From Pseudonocardia alaniniphila (GTDB taxonomy: Bacteria; Actinomycetota; Actinomycetes; Mycobacteriales; Pseudonocardiaceae): 64,000 bases of DNA. The notes under the pieces are model-generated. The model searched no databases, was not told the origin of the DNA, and saw only the letters and a list, made by a program, of their open reading frames with translations. The stretch spans positions 372,001 through 436,000 of the forward strand of contig NZ_JAKXMK010000003.1 of the NCBI RefSeq assembly GCF_022524485.1. Reading direction: 5' to 3'. Positions 43,750 to 52,268 of this stretch are shown here, one piece after another; positions within the stretch are counted from its first letter, which is position 1, and each line of letters starts with the position of its first letter. Made by a program: the position numbers and the translations under genes.

Positions 43750-45086
43750 CCGACATCCCGCGGCGAACAGCGGCACGCACGGCCAAGCTCGCCAGTCTCC
43801 CGCTCGGTGTGGCCGGACGGGCCGCAGCAGGGTGGGGTCGCAGGCTCGTAGGGGGCGACGGCGAGGAGATCTCGGCCCAGCTGATGGCGAAGAGCGCCGA
43901 GCAACTCTTCGCCGTGCTCGGCGAGCTCAAGGGCGGGGCGATGAAGTTCGGCCAGGCCCTGAGCGTGTTCGAGGCCGCCATCCCCGACGAGTACGCGGCA
44001 CCGTTTCGCGAGTCGCTGGTCAAGCTGCAGTCCGCGGCGCCCCCGATGCCCGCGTCCGACGTGCACAGGATGCTGGCCGAACAGTTCGGCCGGGGCTGGC
44101 GCGGCCGGTTCCAGGACTTCGACGACACACCGGCCGCCGCCGCGAGCATCGGCCAGGTCCACCGGGCGATCTGGCGGGACGGGCGCGAGGTGGCCGTCAA
44201 GGTGCAGTACCCCGGCGCGGAGGAGGCGCTGCGCTCGGACCTGCGCCAGCTGTCGCGGATGAGCAGGCTGATGCAGCCGCTCGTACCCGGACTGGAGATC
44301 AAGCCGCTGATCGCCGAGCTGCGCGAACGGATGGAGGAGGAGCTGGACTACCGCGACGAAGCGGAGAACCAGCGCATCTTCGCCGCAGCGTTCGACGGGG
44401 ACGACAAGGTCAGGGTGCCACGTGTGGTGGCATCAGCACCCCGGGCGATGGTCACGGAGTGGGTCACGGGGCAGAAGCTCTCCGACGTCATCCGCGGCGG
44501 GTCGCAGGAGAAGCGCAACCAGGCTGCGGCCCTGCTCGCCGAGTTCCACTACTCCGCGCCGGCACGAGTCGGCCTGCTGCACGCCGACCCGCACCCCGGC
44601 AACTTCCAGGTCCTCGATGACGGCAGGCTTCTGGTCATCGACTACGGCGCCGTGGCGCGCCTGCCGGAGGGCCTCCCCCGGCCGTTGTCGGTGATGGTCC
44701 GGCTCGCGCTGGAGGACAAGCCCGGGGAGCTCCTCACGCTCCTGCGCGACAACGGTTTCGTTCGGCCCGGGTCGCCCCTGCGTGCCGAGGACGCCGTGAC
44801 GTACCTGGCGCCGTTCACCGAGCCCCTGCGCACCGACACGTTCCACTTCACCCGCCGCTGGCTCCAGCGGCAGGCCGAACGGGTGGGCGACCTGCGCAGT
44901 CCCGACTTCAACACGGGTCGGGAGCTCAACCTGCCACCCCAGTACCTGCTCGTGCACCGCGTCACGATGGGCACTCTCGGGGTGCTGTGCCAGCTCGATG
45001 CCGAGGTCCCGCTCCGCGGGATCGTGCGGCACTGGCAGCCGTGGATCTTCGACGCCAAGGACGAGTCGGCAGGCCGCCACCTCTGA
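43746..45086 (+). CDS. ABC1/UbiB-type atypical kinase (Rv3197-like)
   Basis: A 446-residue member of the ABC1/ADCK/UbiB family. The defining KxGQ block is in ELKGGAMKFGQALSVF. A-rich loop and substrate blocks follow: AAASIGQVHRAIWRDGREVAVKVQYPGAEEAL. The catalytic and metal loops are LLHADPHPGNFQVLDDGRLLVIDYGAVARL. Family members bind ATP and support isoprenoid-quinone biology. In mycobacteria the adjacent homologue is a WhiB7-regulon member linked to macrolide tolerance. It is translationally coupled to the small upstream gene (GTGA) and faces whiB7. Confidence 0.94.
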   Translation: MTDIPRRTAARTAKLASLPLGVAGRAAAGWGRRLVGGDGEEISAQLMAKSAEQLFAVLGELKGGAMKFGQALSVFEAAIPDEYAAPFRESLVKLQSAAPPMPASDVHRMLAEQFGRGWRGRFQDFDDTPAAAASIGQVHRAIWRDGREVAVKVQYPGAEEALRSDLRQLSRMSRLMQPLVPGLEIKPLIAELRERMEEELDYRDEAENQRIFAAAFDGDDKVRVPRVVASAPRAMVTEWVTGQKLSDVIRGGSQEKRNQAAALLAEFHYSAPARVGLLHADPHPGNFQVLDDGRLLVIDYGAVARLPEGLPRPLSVMVRLALEDKPGELLTLLRDNGFVRPGSPLRAEDAVTYLAPFTEPLRTDTFHFTRRWLQRQAERVGDLRSPDFNTGRELNLPPQYLLVHRVTMGTLGVLCQLDAEVPLRGIVRHWQPWIFDAKDESAGRHL

Positions 45087-45221
45087 ACCCGGCCCCCGGT
45101 CCCCGCCGCTGATGGTGTGAGACGAGCCGGGCCGAGTTCAGAGATGGACGGAATGCATGCGGATGCCGACGACGTCCCGGCCGCGTCCGGCCGGGGCGCC
45201 GTCGTCACCGTGCGGCGCTTG

Positions 45222-45512
45222 TCAGAGAGCGCCGCGGAGCCCGCTCGTCGCGGTTCCGGAACCGCGGTGGAGCGGGGCAGCACCAGCGCCGGCGCGCGCG
45301 AGTTCGGCTCGCCGGGCAGCAAAGCCGGCGAGCGAGGCCCACCGGCGACCCGCCGTGAGCCGGCGGGCTAGTGCGTAGTCGCGGGCAGCCTGTTCGGCCT
45401 CCCGCTGTCGGGATCGGGCTAGGGCTTCGTGGAGCAACATCTCGGTTCCCTCTCGGTGCAGGACCACGGGTCGCGGAAGTGCGGGTGCGGCCGGCGGCAT
45501 GAAGTCGGTCAT
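45222..45512 (-). CDS. Small helical protein downstream of whiB7
   Basis: A 96-residue protein. An N-terminal Pro-rich part (MTDFMPPAAPALPRPVV) leads to a long amphipathic helix rich in Arg, Glu and Ala (MLLHEALARSRQREAEQAARDYALARRLTAGRRWASLAGFAARRAELARA). GAAGGAGA lies before the ATG. It is the gene next after whiB7 on the same strand, 53 bases away. Small proteins of this look occur at this position in related genera, as far as I recall, but have no known function. Confidence 0.68.
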   Translation of the reverse strand: MTDFMPPAAPALPRPVVLHREGTEMLLHEALARSRQREAEQAARDYALARRLTAGRRWASLAGFAARRAELARAGAGAAPLHRGSGTATSGLRGAL

Positions 45513-45565
45513 CGGAATCGGTCTCCTTCGGTGTGGCCCTCGGAGGGCCAACGGGGTGGGGCAGA

Positions 45566-45943
45566 TCAGGCGGACACGGCCGCTGCGAACTCGCGGTCAC
45601 GGGCCAATGCGGCCTTGCTCGGGCGGCCTCGAGGCCTCTTGCGCGGAATGACGACCCCGCGCAGGAAGATCTCACCGCCCCAGACGCCCCATGGCTCCTC
45701 CCGGCGCAGGGCCCCGGCCAGGCACTCGGCCTGGATCGGGCACTGCGCGCAGAGGGACTTCGCCAGCTCCAGCTCGGCCGGAGCCTCGGCGAACCACAGG
45801 TCCGCGTCGCCGGAGCGACACGGCAGGTCAGACCCCGTACGCGGCGCCGCGTCGAGGAGGGACCCCATCCCGGCGACTGTCTCGCCACCGAGCTGTTCGG
45901 AACTGATCACTCCGCCGTCCAACGGAGCTGATCGGACTAGCAC
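45566..45943 (-). CDS. whiB7: WhiB7, antibiotic-resistance regulator
   Basis: A 125-residue iron-sulfur protein. Four cluster cysteines are Cys42, Cys65, Cys68 and Cys74 (the last three in LCAQCPIQAECL). The turn GVWGG at 86-90 contacts SigA, and the C terminus bears an AT-hook RKRPRGRPSK (101-110) that reads AT-rich DNA upstream of -35 boxes. These three together are diagnostic of WhiB7. AGGAGG lies five bases before the GTG at 45943. It has a leader of about 360 bases with a small upstream ORF and an intrinsic terminator, matching the known ribosome-mediated attenuation that turns on the gene under translation stress. Confidence 0.96.
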   Translation of the reverse strand: MLVRSAPLDGGVISSEQLGGETVAGMGSLLDAAPRTGSDLPCRSGDADLWFAEAPAELELAKSLCAQCPIQAECLAGALRREEPWGVWGGEIFLRGVVIPRKRPRGRPSKAALARDREFAAAVSA

Positions 45944-45976
45944 CTCAACCTCCTGAGTGATGTGGTCAGGCAGGAC

Positions 45977-46017
45977 AAACAAAAAGGCCGCGGATCCCGG
46001 TGTGGGTCCGCGGCCTT
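45977..46017 (-). terminator. Attenuator terminator in the whiB7 leader
   Basis: On the minus strand a perfect 11-bp GC-rich stem (46017-46007 with 45994-45984) is followed at once by TTTTTGTTT. It stands 34 bases before the whiB7 start. In a default state it would stop transcription; stalling of ribosomes on the upstream ORF would let it read through. Such an attenuator is known for whiB7 in mycobacteria and Streptomyces. Confidence 0.88.
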
Positions 46018-46044
46018 GGTTCTTCGGGCCGGTGGCGAGGTCGC

Positions 46045-46245
46045 CTACGTAGGACGACACTCCACTTCGGACACACCTGTGCTGTTATCGGTCGGGCTGA
46101 CACCCTTGTTCTTGTCAAAGACGCCGAGCGCCGGGATCTGCTGCCACACGCGCGCGGAGCGGTGGAGGGAGCCCATGGTGATCACAGACCCGGCTCGCAC
46201 ACGGGTGCCGTAGATCCCGGCGATGTCGCGCGTCATCGTGATCAT
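46045..46245 (-). CDS. Upstream ORF in the whiB7 leader
   Basis: A 66-codon frame in the whiB7 leader starts at ATG (46245), eight bases after AAGGGGG, and ends at 46045, just before the attenuator stem. The product starts MITMTRDIAGIYGTRV and ends VSEVECRPT, with no sign of a folded domain. Its position between promoter and attenuator fits the sensor uORF of known whiB7 leaders. The exact start is uncertain; an internal ATG lies in frame. Confidence 0.55.
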   Translation of the reverse strand: MITMTRDIAGIYGTRVRAGSVITMGSLHRSARVWQQIPALGVFDKNKGVSPTDNSTGVSEVECRPT

Positions 46246-46310
46246 TCGGAACACCCCCTTCGCGGGCGAGGTCGCAGCAGAAGACGGGCTGGTGAGGTCC
46301 GTCGGCGGAT

Positions 46311-46349
46311 ACGTTAGAGATACCCGGACAGACCGCACAACTGATTTAC
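46311..46349 (-). promoter_or_regulatory. whiB7 autoregulated promoter
   Basis: TTGTGC (46340-46335) and TAACGT (46316-46311), 18 bases apart, form a SigA-type promoter. Just upstream of the -35 is an AT-rich GTAAAT (46349-46344), the kind of motif recognised by the WhiB7 AT-hook. It lies directly after the uvrD2 stop, so whiB7 is transcribed alone from here. Confidence 0.7.
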
Positions 46350-46364
46350 GGGGAACTTCTTGGA

Positions 46365-48449
46365 TCAACTATCTGCGACGTCCGGGTCGGCCACGAGCGC
46401 GAGCACAGCCGGTCCGTAGCGATCGAGCTTGCGCGCGCCGATGCCGGGGATCCGCACCAGTGCCGCGTTGTCGGTGGGCCGCTGCTCGGCGATCGCCGTG
46501 AGGGTGGCGTCGGTGAAGACCACATAGGCCGGAACCTGCTGCTCACGGGCCTCAACGCTCCGCCAGCCACGAAGCCGGTCGAGCAGCTCGACGTCCACAT
46601 CGGACGGACACTCTGCACACCGGCGCATCTTCAGTGCGTCGGCTCCCATCAGCGGCGAGCCGCACACCCGGCAGCGTGGCCGCGGGCCACCGCGGCTCGA
46701 TCCGTTCGCTATCCGCGAAGCCGAGTGCTCCTCAGGAATCAGCCCATAGAGGAAACGGCTGCGCCTCCGCCGTCGCGGACCGCCGGGCTGGCGGGACAGC
46801 GCCCACGACAGAGCGAGCCTGCGACGGGCCCGCGTGATGCCGACGTAGAGCAGCCTGCGCTCCTCCTCGATCGCCTCGTCGTCGCCGTCGGCGTGCTGGA
46901 TCGGGAGCGTGCCGTCGACGAGCCCGACGAGGAACACGACATCCCACTCCAGGCCCTTCGCGGCGTGCAGCGACGCCAGTGTGACGCCCTGCACGGTGGG
47001 CGGGTGGGCGGCGTCGGCCCTCGTCTCGAGCTCGGCGGCGAACCGGCGCACGTCGGCCTCGGGCTCCACCGCCACGAGCTCCTCCGCGAGCTCGACGATC
47101 GCGAGCAGCGACTCCCACTGTGCCCGTTGCGTGGCACCGCCGGGCGGCTCCGCGGTGAGCCCGACGGGAGCCAGGATCGCGCGGACGGCGTCGACGAGCG
47201 GGACGTCGTCTCCTGCCCGCGCAGGCGCGGCGACTCGGAGCGCGGTCATCGCGCGCCGCACCTCCGGGCGGGAGAAGAACCGCTCGCCCCCACGGACCTG
47301 GTACGGCACGCCGACATCGGTGAGCGCCTGCTCGTAGACCTCGGACTGAGCGTTGATCCGGAAGAGCACCGCGATCTCGGCGGCCGGGGTGCCGTCGGCG
47401 ACCAGCCGCTTGATCTGTGCGGCCACTGCGGCGGCCTCGGCCGGCTCGTCGTCGTGCTCGGCGAAATCGGGCTCCGGCCCGGGCGGAAGCTGCCCGATCA
47501 GCCGCAGCCGGGTGCCGGCCACGCGCCCGCGGGCGGAGCCGATCAACGTGTTGGCGGCGGAGACGACCTGCGGGGTGGACCGGTAGTCACGCTGCAGCCG
47601 CACGACGGCCGCCTCCGGGAAGCGGCGCGGGAAGTCGAGCAGGTAGCGGGGGCTGGCGCCGGCGAAGGTGTAGATCGTCTGGTTGGCATCGCCCACTACC
47701 GTGAGGTCGTCGCGCTCCCCCAGCCAGGCGTCGAGCACGCGCTGCTGCAACGGCGTGACGTCCTGGTACTCGTCGACGACGAAGCAGCGGTAGCGGTCGC
47801 GGAACTCCTCGGCCACCGGGCCGTGCTCCTCCAGTGCCGCGGCGGTGTGTAGCAGCAGGTCGTCGAAGTCGAGCAGCTCGGCGCGGTTCTTCAGCTCCTC
47901 GTAGCCCGCGTACACGGCGGCCACCTGCTCGGCGGGCCCCGGTGTGTCCCGGCGCAGCTTCGCGACAGCCGCCGCGTACCCGTCCGGGGTGACGAGGCTC
48001 GCCTTCGCCCACTCGATCTCACCGGCGAGGTCACGCAGCGACGCGGCATCGGTGCCCGCCTTCACACGGGCGGCCGCCTGCCCGACGATCCGCACCTTGC
48101 CCTCGACCAGCTGCCACTGGTCGCCGCCGACCACCCGCGGCCAGAAGTAGCGGAGCTGGCGCAGCGCGGCCGCGTGGAAGGTGCGCGCCTGAACACCCGC
48201 GACCCCGAGTGCCCGCAGCCGCGTGCGCATCTCCCCCGCCGCCCGGGCCGTGAAGGTGACGGCGAGGACCTGGCCCGGCGCCACGTGGCCGGTGCGTGCG
48301 AGATGCGCGATGCGCCGGGTGATGGTGCGCGTCTTGCCCGTGCCCGCGCCTGCCAGCACGCAGACCGGCCCCCGTGGCGCGGTGACCGCCGCGAGCTGCT
48401 CGTCGTCGAGGCCGGACTCCGGGGCGTCGGGGACGAGGCGCGCGCTCAC
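46365..48449 (-). CDS. uvrD2: UvrD2, superfamily I DNA helicase
   Basis: A 694-residue ATP-dependent helicase. Motif I is [20 protein letters not shown], motif [16 protein letters not shown], motif [18 protein letters not shown], motif IV region [13 protein letters not shown], motif [22 protein letters not shown] and motif [22 protein letters not shown]. The C-terminal part has the tetracysteine motif CRVCGSPL...CAECPSD, then an HRDC domain ([30 protein letters not shown]). This combination defines UvrD2, the essential mycobacterial helicase. It is upstream of whiB7 in the same orientation, as in mycobacteria. Confidence 0.95.
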   Translation of the reverse strand: MSARLVPDAPESGLDDEQLAAVTAPRGPVCVLAGAGTGKTRTITRRIAHLARTGHVAPGQVLAVTFTARAAGEMRTRLRALGVAGVQARTFHAAALRQLRYFWPRVVGGDQWQLVEGKVRIVGQAAARVKAGTDAASLRDLAGEIEWAKASLVTPDGYAAAVAKLRRDTPGPAEQVAAVYAGYEELKNRAELLDFDDLLLHTAAALEEHGPVAEEFRDRYRCFVVDEYQDVTPLQQRVLDAWLGERDDLTVVGDANQTIYTFAGASPRYLLDFPRRFPEAAVVRLQRDYRSTPQVVSAANTLIGSARGRVAGTRLRLIGQLPPGPEPDFAEHDDEPAEAAAVAAQIKRLVADGTPAAEIAVLFRINAQSEVYEQALTDVGVPYQVRGGERFFSRPEVRRAMTALRVAAPARAGDDVPLVDAVRAILAPVGLTAEPPGGATQRAQWESLLAIVELAEELVAVEPEADVRRFAAELETRADAAHPPTVQGVTLASLHAAKGLEWDVVFLVGLVDGTLPIQHADGDDEAIEEERRLLYVGITRARRRLALSWALSRQPGGPRRRRRSRFLYGLIPEEHSASRIANGSSRGGPRPRCRVCGSPLMGADALKMRRCAECPSDVDVELLDRLRGWRSVEAREQQVPAYVVFTDATLTAIAEQRPTDNAALVRIPGIGARKLDRYGPAVLALVADPDVADS

Positions 48450-48503
48450 CCGACCATCCTGACACCCGGGGAAGACAGAACGGGCGCCGGTCGTTCTACC
48501 GGC

Positions 48504-48752
48504 ATGGCTGAGGTGACGATGTACTCGACGACGTGGTGCGGCTACTGCCGCCGGCTCAAGCTACAGATGGATCAGGCCGGCATCGCTTACACCGAGGTCG
48601 ACATCGAGCGGGACCCTGAGGCGGCCCGGTTCGTGGAGGGGGTCAACGGCGGCAACCAGACCGTCCCCACGGTGGTCTTCGCCGACGGCACCGCGCTGAC
48701 CAACCCCCCGTTCGCGGTGGTGGCGGAAAAGCTGGCCGACCTGGCGGCATAA
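48504..48752 (+). CDS. mrx1: Mycoredoxin-1 (glutaredoxin-like)
   Basis: A protein of 82 residues with the mycoredoxin active site [31 protein letters not shown] (Cys12, Cys15). The C-terminal binding loop is [17 protein letters not shown]. It reduces protein disulfides formed with mycothiol. The gene is divergent from uvrD2, as Rv3198A is in M. tuberculosis. Start ATG at 48504. It ends just before the first 52-bp palindromic repeat that flanks the inserted nuclease gene. Confidence 0.93.
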   Translation: MAEVTMYSTTWCGYCRRLKLQMDQAGIAYTEVDIERDPEAARFVEGVNGGNQTVPTVVFADGTALTNPPFAVVAEKLADLAA

Positions 48753-48774
48753 GGCAAGCACCGCACACATCTCG

Positions 48775-48826
48775 TGGCCACCGTGCACACGTCCTGACGT
48801 GTGCACGGTGGCCATTTGGTGTGCAC
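48775..48826. repeat. 52-bp palindromic repeat, copy 1
   Basis: A perfect 18-bp inverted repeat (48775-48792 and 48797-48814, 4-nt loop) is followed by a conserved 12-bp tail ending TGGTGTGCAC. The whole 52-bp unit recurs in the same orientation at 49822-49873 with 46 of 52 bases identical. It lies between the mycoredoxin stop and the stop of the nuclease gene, so it may also act as a terminator. Confidence 0.88.
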
Positions 48827-48834
48827 CGTGGCGG

Positions 48835-49791
48835 TCACCCGCTGTGGAATCGGCGCCGAAGACGCTCGGCCACGGCCCCGAAAGCGTCGAGGTCCGGCCA
48901 AGCCCAGCGCACGACGGCGAGGTCCTCGGCCCGCAGTTCGTCCTCACGCAGCTTCTCCCGATAGAGCACCTCGGCAGGATCCTGCCCCGGACGCACGAGC
49001 GCGCCGTACTTGGCGCGGCCGTCGAACTCCCCGACCGTCCGCAGGTCGGGCCAGCCGAAGTCCACCTGCCCGACGAACCGGCCATCGCCGCGTCTCACCT
49101 CCCATTGGAGCACCGGGGTCGGCAGGCCGGCCCGGGCGATCGCCACCCGGCTGCGCGACTCCCCCACGCTCTCGCTGCGGGCGTCGGCGAAAGCAAGCGC
49201 CCGGCGCGCCGCGGGCAGGCCTGGCCAGCGAGGCCTGTGAGCCAGCGCAGCGGCGAGATCCGGCGGGGCGATGAGATGGCGGTGGAGCGCCGCATCAGCG
49301 ACCGCGACAGCCTGTTCGAAAGGGACGGCACGGGCCAGGTCGACGAGGGTGCGTGCCGGTGACGTGGCGGTGAGGCCGCCGACCATGACGATCTCGTCGG
49401 ATTCGAGCGGGGCGGCGTGCACGTGGACCCGGCGGCCACGTCGGCCGCTCGAGCGGCTCCCGCGCGTGACGTGCACACGATCGAGCGGGATGCCCCACAC
49501 CGGGAGCCCGTGCAGGACAGCCGCCGAAACGTGGCTCACCACTGCGTCGGCAGCGAGCTCGTCCAGTGCGGCGTACAGGAGCAGCAGGTGCCGGGCCACG
49601 GTGTCCTCGGGCGGGGCACCCTGCACGTACGCGCCCGGCCGCACCGCGCTCAGCGCACCGGAGCGAAGTAATCGCCGCAGCTCCTTCGGCGAGAACCCCG
49701 CAGCGAGGAGCTGGGCACGGCGGTGCACGAGAGGATCCACGGTCGCCAGCCTCGCCCGCCGGCGCGTCGGCGCGGGCACGATCCGCGGCAT
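48835..49791 (-). CDS. AbiEi-type winged helix plus Vsr-like endonuclease domain protein
   Basis: A 318-residue protein. The N-terminal part (QLLAAGFSPKELRRLLRSGALSAVRPGAYV) is the AbiEi-type winged helix. A middle part follows (VVSHVSAAVLHGLPVWG, GLTATSPARTLVDLARAV). The C-terminal segment (GQVDFGWPDLRTVGEFDGRAKYG, then LYREKLREDELRAEDLAVVRWAWPDL) is a Vsr/DUF559-like PD-(D/E)xK nuclease pattern with Asp, Glu-Asp and Lys in place. No AbiEii toxin gene is near, so it is probably not a classical abortive-infection pair. Two 52-bp palindromic repeats flank it, and it interrupts a gene neighbourhood that is continuous in mycobacteria. ATG at 49791 chosen; an in-frame GTG at 49815 lies inside the repeat arm. 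Confidence 0.78.
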   Translation of the reverse strand: MPRIVPAPTRRRARLATVDPLVHRRAQLLAAGFSPKELRRLLRSGALSAVRPGAYVQGAPPEDTVARHLLLLYAALDELAADAVVSHVSAAVLHGLPVWGIPLDRVHVTRGSRSSGRRGRRVHVHAAPLESDEIVMVGGLTATSPARTLVDLARAVPFEQAVAVADAALHRHLIAPPDLAAALAHRPRWPGLPAARRALAFADARSESVGESRSRVAIARAGLPTPVLQWEVRRGDGRFVGQVDFGWPDLRTVGEFDGRAKYGALVRPGQDPAEVLYREKLREDELRAEDLAVVRWAWPDLDAFGAVAERLRRRFHSG

Positions 49792-49810
49792 CTGTGGACA
49801 ACCTCGGCCA

Positions 49811-49873
49811 TGCACATCAGATGGCCACCGTGCCCACGTCAGGACGTGTGCACCGAGGCCATCTGGTGTGCAC
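49811..49873. repeat. 52-bp palindromic repeat, copy 2, with extended arms
   Basis: The unit at 49822-49873 matches copy 1 at 46 of 52 positions. With the bases to its left it forms a larger inverted repeat: 30-nt arms (49811-49840 and 49843-49872) with four mismatches and a 2-nt loop. It lies 20 bases upstream of the nuclease ATG and ends three bases before the nudC stop. Confidence 0.87.
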
Positions 49874-49875
49874 AG

Positions 49876-50859
49876 TCAGGTCAGGGCTGCCCAGCTTTCC
49901 AGCATTGATCTTGCTATTGAGACCTGGCCTGGTAGCAGGAGTCGTTTCGCCGTACCGGCTCGCTCCGCGCTCCAGTCGCCGTGGTCCAGCGCGGCGCGCA
50001 GCTCCTCACGGGTCACCCACATCGCCTCGGCGATCTCGCCGTCGGCGGGCACCAGGGGGACGTCGGGGTCGGCGAGGGCGTGGAAGCCCACCATGAGCGA
50101 ACGCGGGAAGGGCCAGGCCTGGCTGCCCAGGTACTGGACGTCCCGGACCGCGGCCCCGACCTCCTCGTGGATCTCCCGCATCACGCACGCCTCGAGCGAC
50201 TCGCCCGCCTCGACGAACCCGGCGAGCACCGAGAACCGGCCCTCGGGCCAGACCGGCTGCCGCGCGAGCAGCACCTGATCCGCCCCGTCGTGGACGAGGC
50301 AGATCACGGCGGGGTCGGTGCGCGGGTACTCCTCGTGGCCGCTCGCCTCGCAGACCCGGTGCCAGCCGGCGTGGCCGGGGTGCATCGGCGAGCCGTCACG
50401 GGCGCAGAAGCGCGCGGCGTCGTGCCAGTTCAGGACGGCGACGGCGCCGGTGAGCAGGCCGGCACCGAGAGCGTCGAGCGCCGCTCCGGCAGTGCGCAGG
50501 TCGGCCCATTCGGCGGGGTCGTCGCCCGCGGCGAGGTCGGGCTGCCCGCGCTCCGCCCAGTACTGCACGTCGTCGGCCTCGCCGAGCAGGACGGCCGTCA
50601 CGGGCGGAGCGTCGCCCGTGGTGGGGCGCGTACGCAGGCGGGCGACCTGGTCGTGCACGGAGTCCCACGGCCCCGCGGGTGGTTCCCCGCCGCCCCAGTC
50701 GACGGGGGTGCGGCCCTTGTCGTCCACGACGACGAGCCGCGCCGCGTGCCAGCCGCGTAGCTGGCGTTCGACGTCGGTGCGCAGCGGCTCGTCGCGCAGC
50801 ACGGCCGACCGGGAGAGGATGGGCGGGGCGAGCAGCCGGAAGCCGGCGAACGCGGTCAT
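49876..50859 (-). CDS. nudC: NADH pyrophosphatase NudC with degenerate zinc ribbon
   Basis: A 327-residue Nudix hydrolase that would split NAD(H) to NMN(H) and AMP, and could decap NAD-RNA. The Nudix box is GFVEAGESLEACVMREIHEEVG and the NudC signature SQAWPFPRSLMVGF (usually SQPWPFPxS). The zinc ribbon is altered: Cys152 and Cys170 remain, but the second Cys of each pair is Asp155 and Ser173 (FCARDG and VCEASG). ATG at 50859 overlaps the stop of the upstream M16 gene (ATGA), so translation is coupled. In M. tuberculosis nudC directly neighbours the mycoredoxin gene. Confidence 0.92.
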   Translation of the reverse strand: MTAFAGFRLLAPPILSRSAVLRDEPLRTDVERQLRGWHAARLVVVDDKGRTPVDWGGGEPPAGPWDSVHDQVARLRTRPTTGDAPPVTAVLLGEADDVQYWAERGQPDLAAGDDPAEWADLRTAGAALDALGAGLLTGAVAVLNWHDAARFCARDGSPMHPGHAGWHRVCEASGHEEYPRTDPAVICLVHDGADQVLLARQPVWPEGRFSVLAGFVEAGESLEACVMREIHEEVGAAVRDVQYLGSQAWPFPRSLMVGFHALADPDVPLVPADGEIAEAMWVTREELRAALDHGDWSAERAGTAKRLLLPGQVSIARSMLESWAALT

Positions 50860-52268
50860 CAGTCGGAGATCCCCCCGAGCGCCCGTACGCCGGCCCCGAT
50901 CACGTCCGCGTCGCCGACGACTACCCCGGTGAACGCGGCGGGTGCGAGGAACTCCAGTGCCGCCTCGGCCACCTGTGCCGTGGTGACGGACTCCAGCCGC
51001 GCCGGGTGGGCGCGCAACCAGTCGATGCCGAGCCCGTCGGCCGCCAGCGCGGCGAGCGTGGAGGCCAGGCCGCCCTGGTTGTCCAGGGAGATCAGCAGCG
51101 ACCCCACCGCATAGCTGCGCGCGGCTTCGACCTCGGCGTCGGTGGGCGGAACCGCGGTGATCCTGCCCAGCTCGTAGCGGGTCTCGAGCAGCGCGGCGGC
51201 GGTGACGTTGCTCGCCACATCGGTCTCGACGCCGAGCACGGCTCCCTGCGGGACGAACTCGATGCCGGAGTGGGCGCCGTAGGTGTAGCCCTTGTCCTCG
51301 CGGATGTTCTCCATCAGACGGGAGGAGAAGTAGCCGCCGAACACGAGGTTGGCCAGCTGGAGCGCCGCGTAGCGCGGATCGTGGCGGCGCAGCGCGGGCG
51401 CCGACAGCCGCAGTTGCGACTGCACGGATCCCGCGCGGTGCACGAGCTGCAGATCGTCGGCCCGGATGGCAGGCGGTGGGGAGAGCTCGCGGGCCACGGC
51501 GTCCGACGTCCAGCCGCCTAGTGCCTTCTCGACCTGCGCGATCGCCGCGCTGGTGTCGATGTCGCCGACGAGCGTGAGGATCGATCCCCGCGGCACGAGC
51601 GACGCGGCCTGCAGCGCGCGCACCTCCTCGGCCGTGACGGCCGTGACCTCGTCCCCCGTGGGCATCTCGCGGGTGATCGGGTGGTCGCCGAACCGCTTGC
51701 GCTGCAACGCCTCGCGGGCGATCGTGCGCGGCTGGGAGCGGGCCAGCGAGATCCGCTCGACGAGACGGGCACGCTCGCGCGTCACCTCGGCGTCGGGATG
51801 CGTGGCCCCGGTGAGGACGTCGCCCAGTACTGCGAGGAGATCGGGCAGGCCGTCGGCGAGCCCGTGGCCGCCGATCTGCAGACGCTCCGGGTCGACGTTC
51901 ACGCCGAGATCGGCGCCGACGGCGGCCAGCTCGTCGTCGATGCCGACGCGGTCCCGTGTGGTGGTGCCGGTGAGCAGCGTGGACGCCAGCAGCTCGCTCA
52001 CCGCCGGGTGCGTGGGCTCGTCGCCTGCGAACGGGACGCGTAGCCGCAGCTCGACCATCGGCACGCCCGGGCGGTGTGCGACGAGGACCCGGAGCCCCGA
52101 GTCGAGGGTGCGCTCCTCCACGTCGGGAAGCGGAACGGCGCGGGTAGGGCCGAGAGGCGGCAGCGGGCGGGGGCCTGCGGCGGTGCGGCCGATCTCCTCC
52201 GCGCTGCGGTGGCGGGGATTTTCGCCGGGGACGGCCTGCCCGGGGGTGTGCTGCTCGGTGGCGGTCAT
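50859..52268 (-). CDS. M16 peptidase-like protein, non-catalytic partner
   Basis: A 469-residue protein of the insulinase fold. It lacks the HxxEH zinc motif: the equivalent stretch is PFAGDEPTHPAVSELLASTLL. It keeps the substrate-binding motif of the beta-type subunit, FGGYFSSRLMENIREDKGYTYGAHSGIEF. Such a protein pairs with a catalytic subunit in a clamshell dimer; the upstream gene supplies that partner. Start and stop overlap its neighbours (ATGA on both sides), so three genes are tightly coupled. Confidence 0.9.
   Translation of the reverse strand: MTATEQHTPGQAVPGENPRHRSAEEIGRTAAGPRPLPPLGPTRAVPLPDVEERTLDSGLRVLVAHRPGVPMVELRLRVPFAGDEPTHPAVSELLASTLLTGTTTRDRVGIDDELAAVGADLGVNVDPERLQIGGHGLADGLPDLLAVLGDVLTGATHPDAEVTRERARLVERISLARSQPRTIAREALQRKRFGDHPITREMPTGDEVTAVTAEEVRALQAASLVPRGSILTLVGDIDTSAAIAQVEKALGGWTSDAVARELSPPPAIRADDLQLVHRAGSVQSQLRLSAPALRRHDPRYAALQLANLVFGGYFSSRLMENIREDKGYTYGAHSGIEFVPQGAVLGVETDVASNVTAAALLETRYELGRITAVPPTDAEVEAARSYAVGSLLISLDNQGGLASTLAALAADGLGIDWLRAHPARLESVTTAQVAEAALEFLAPAAFTGVVVGDADVIGAGVRALGGISD

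Noticed and set aside
48835..49791. Reading the AbiEi-domain gene as half of a type IV toxin-antitoxin pair
   Set aside because: No AbiEii-type nucleotidyltransferase gene lies on either side, and the C terminus is a nuclease-like domain instead.
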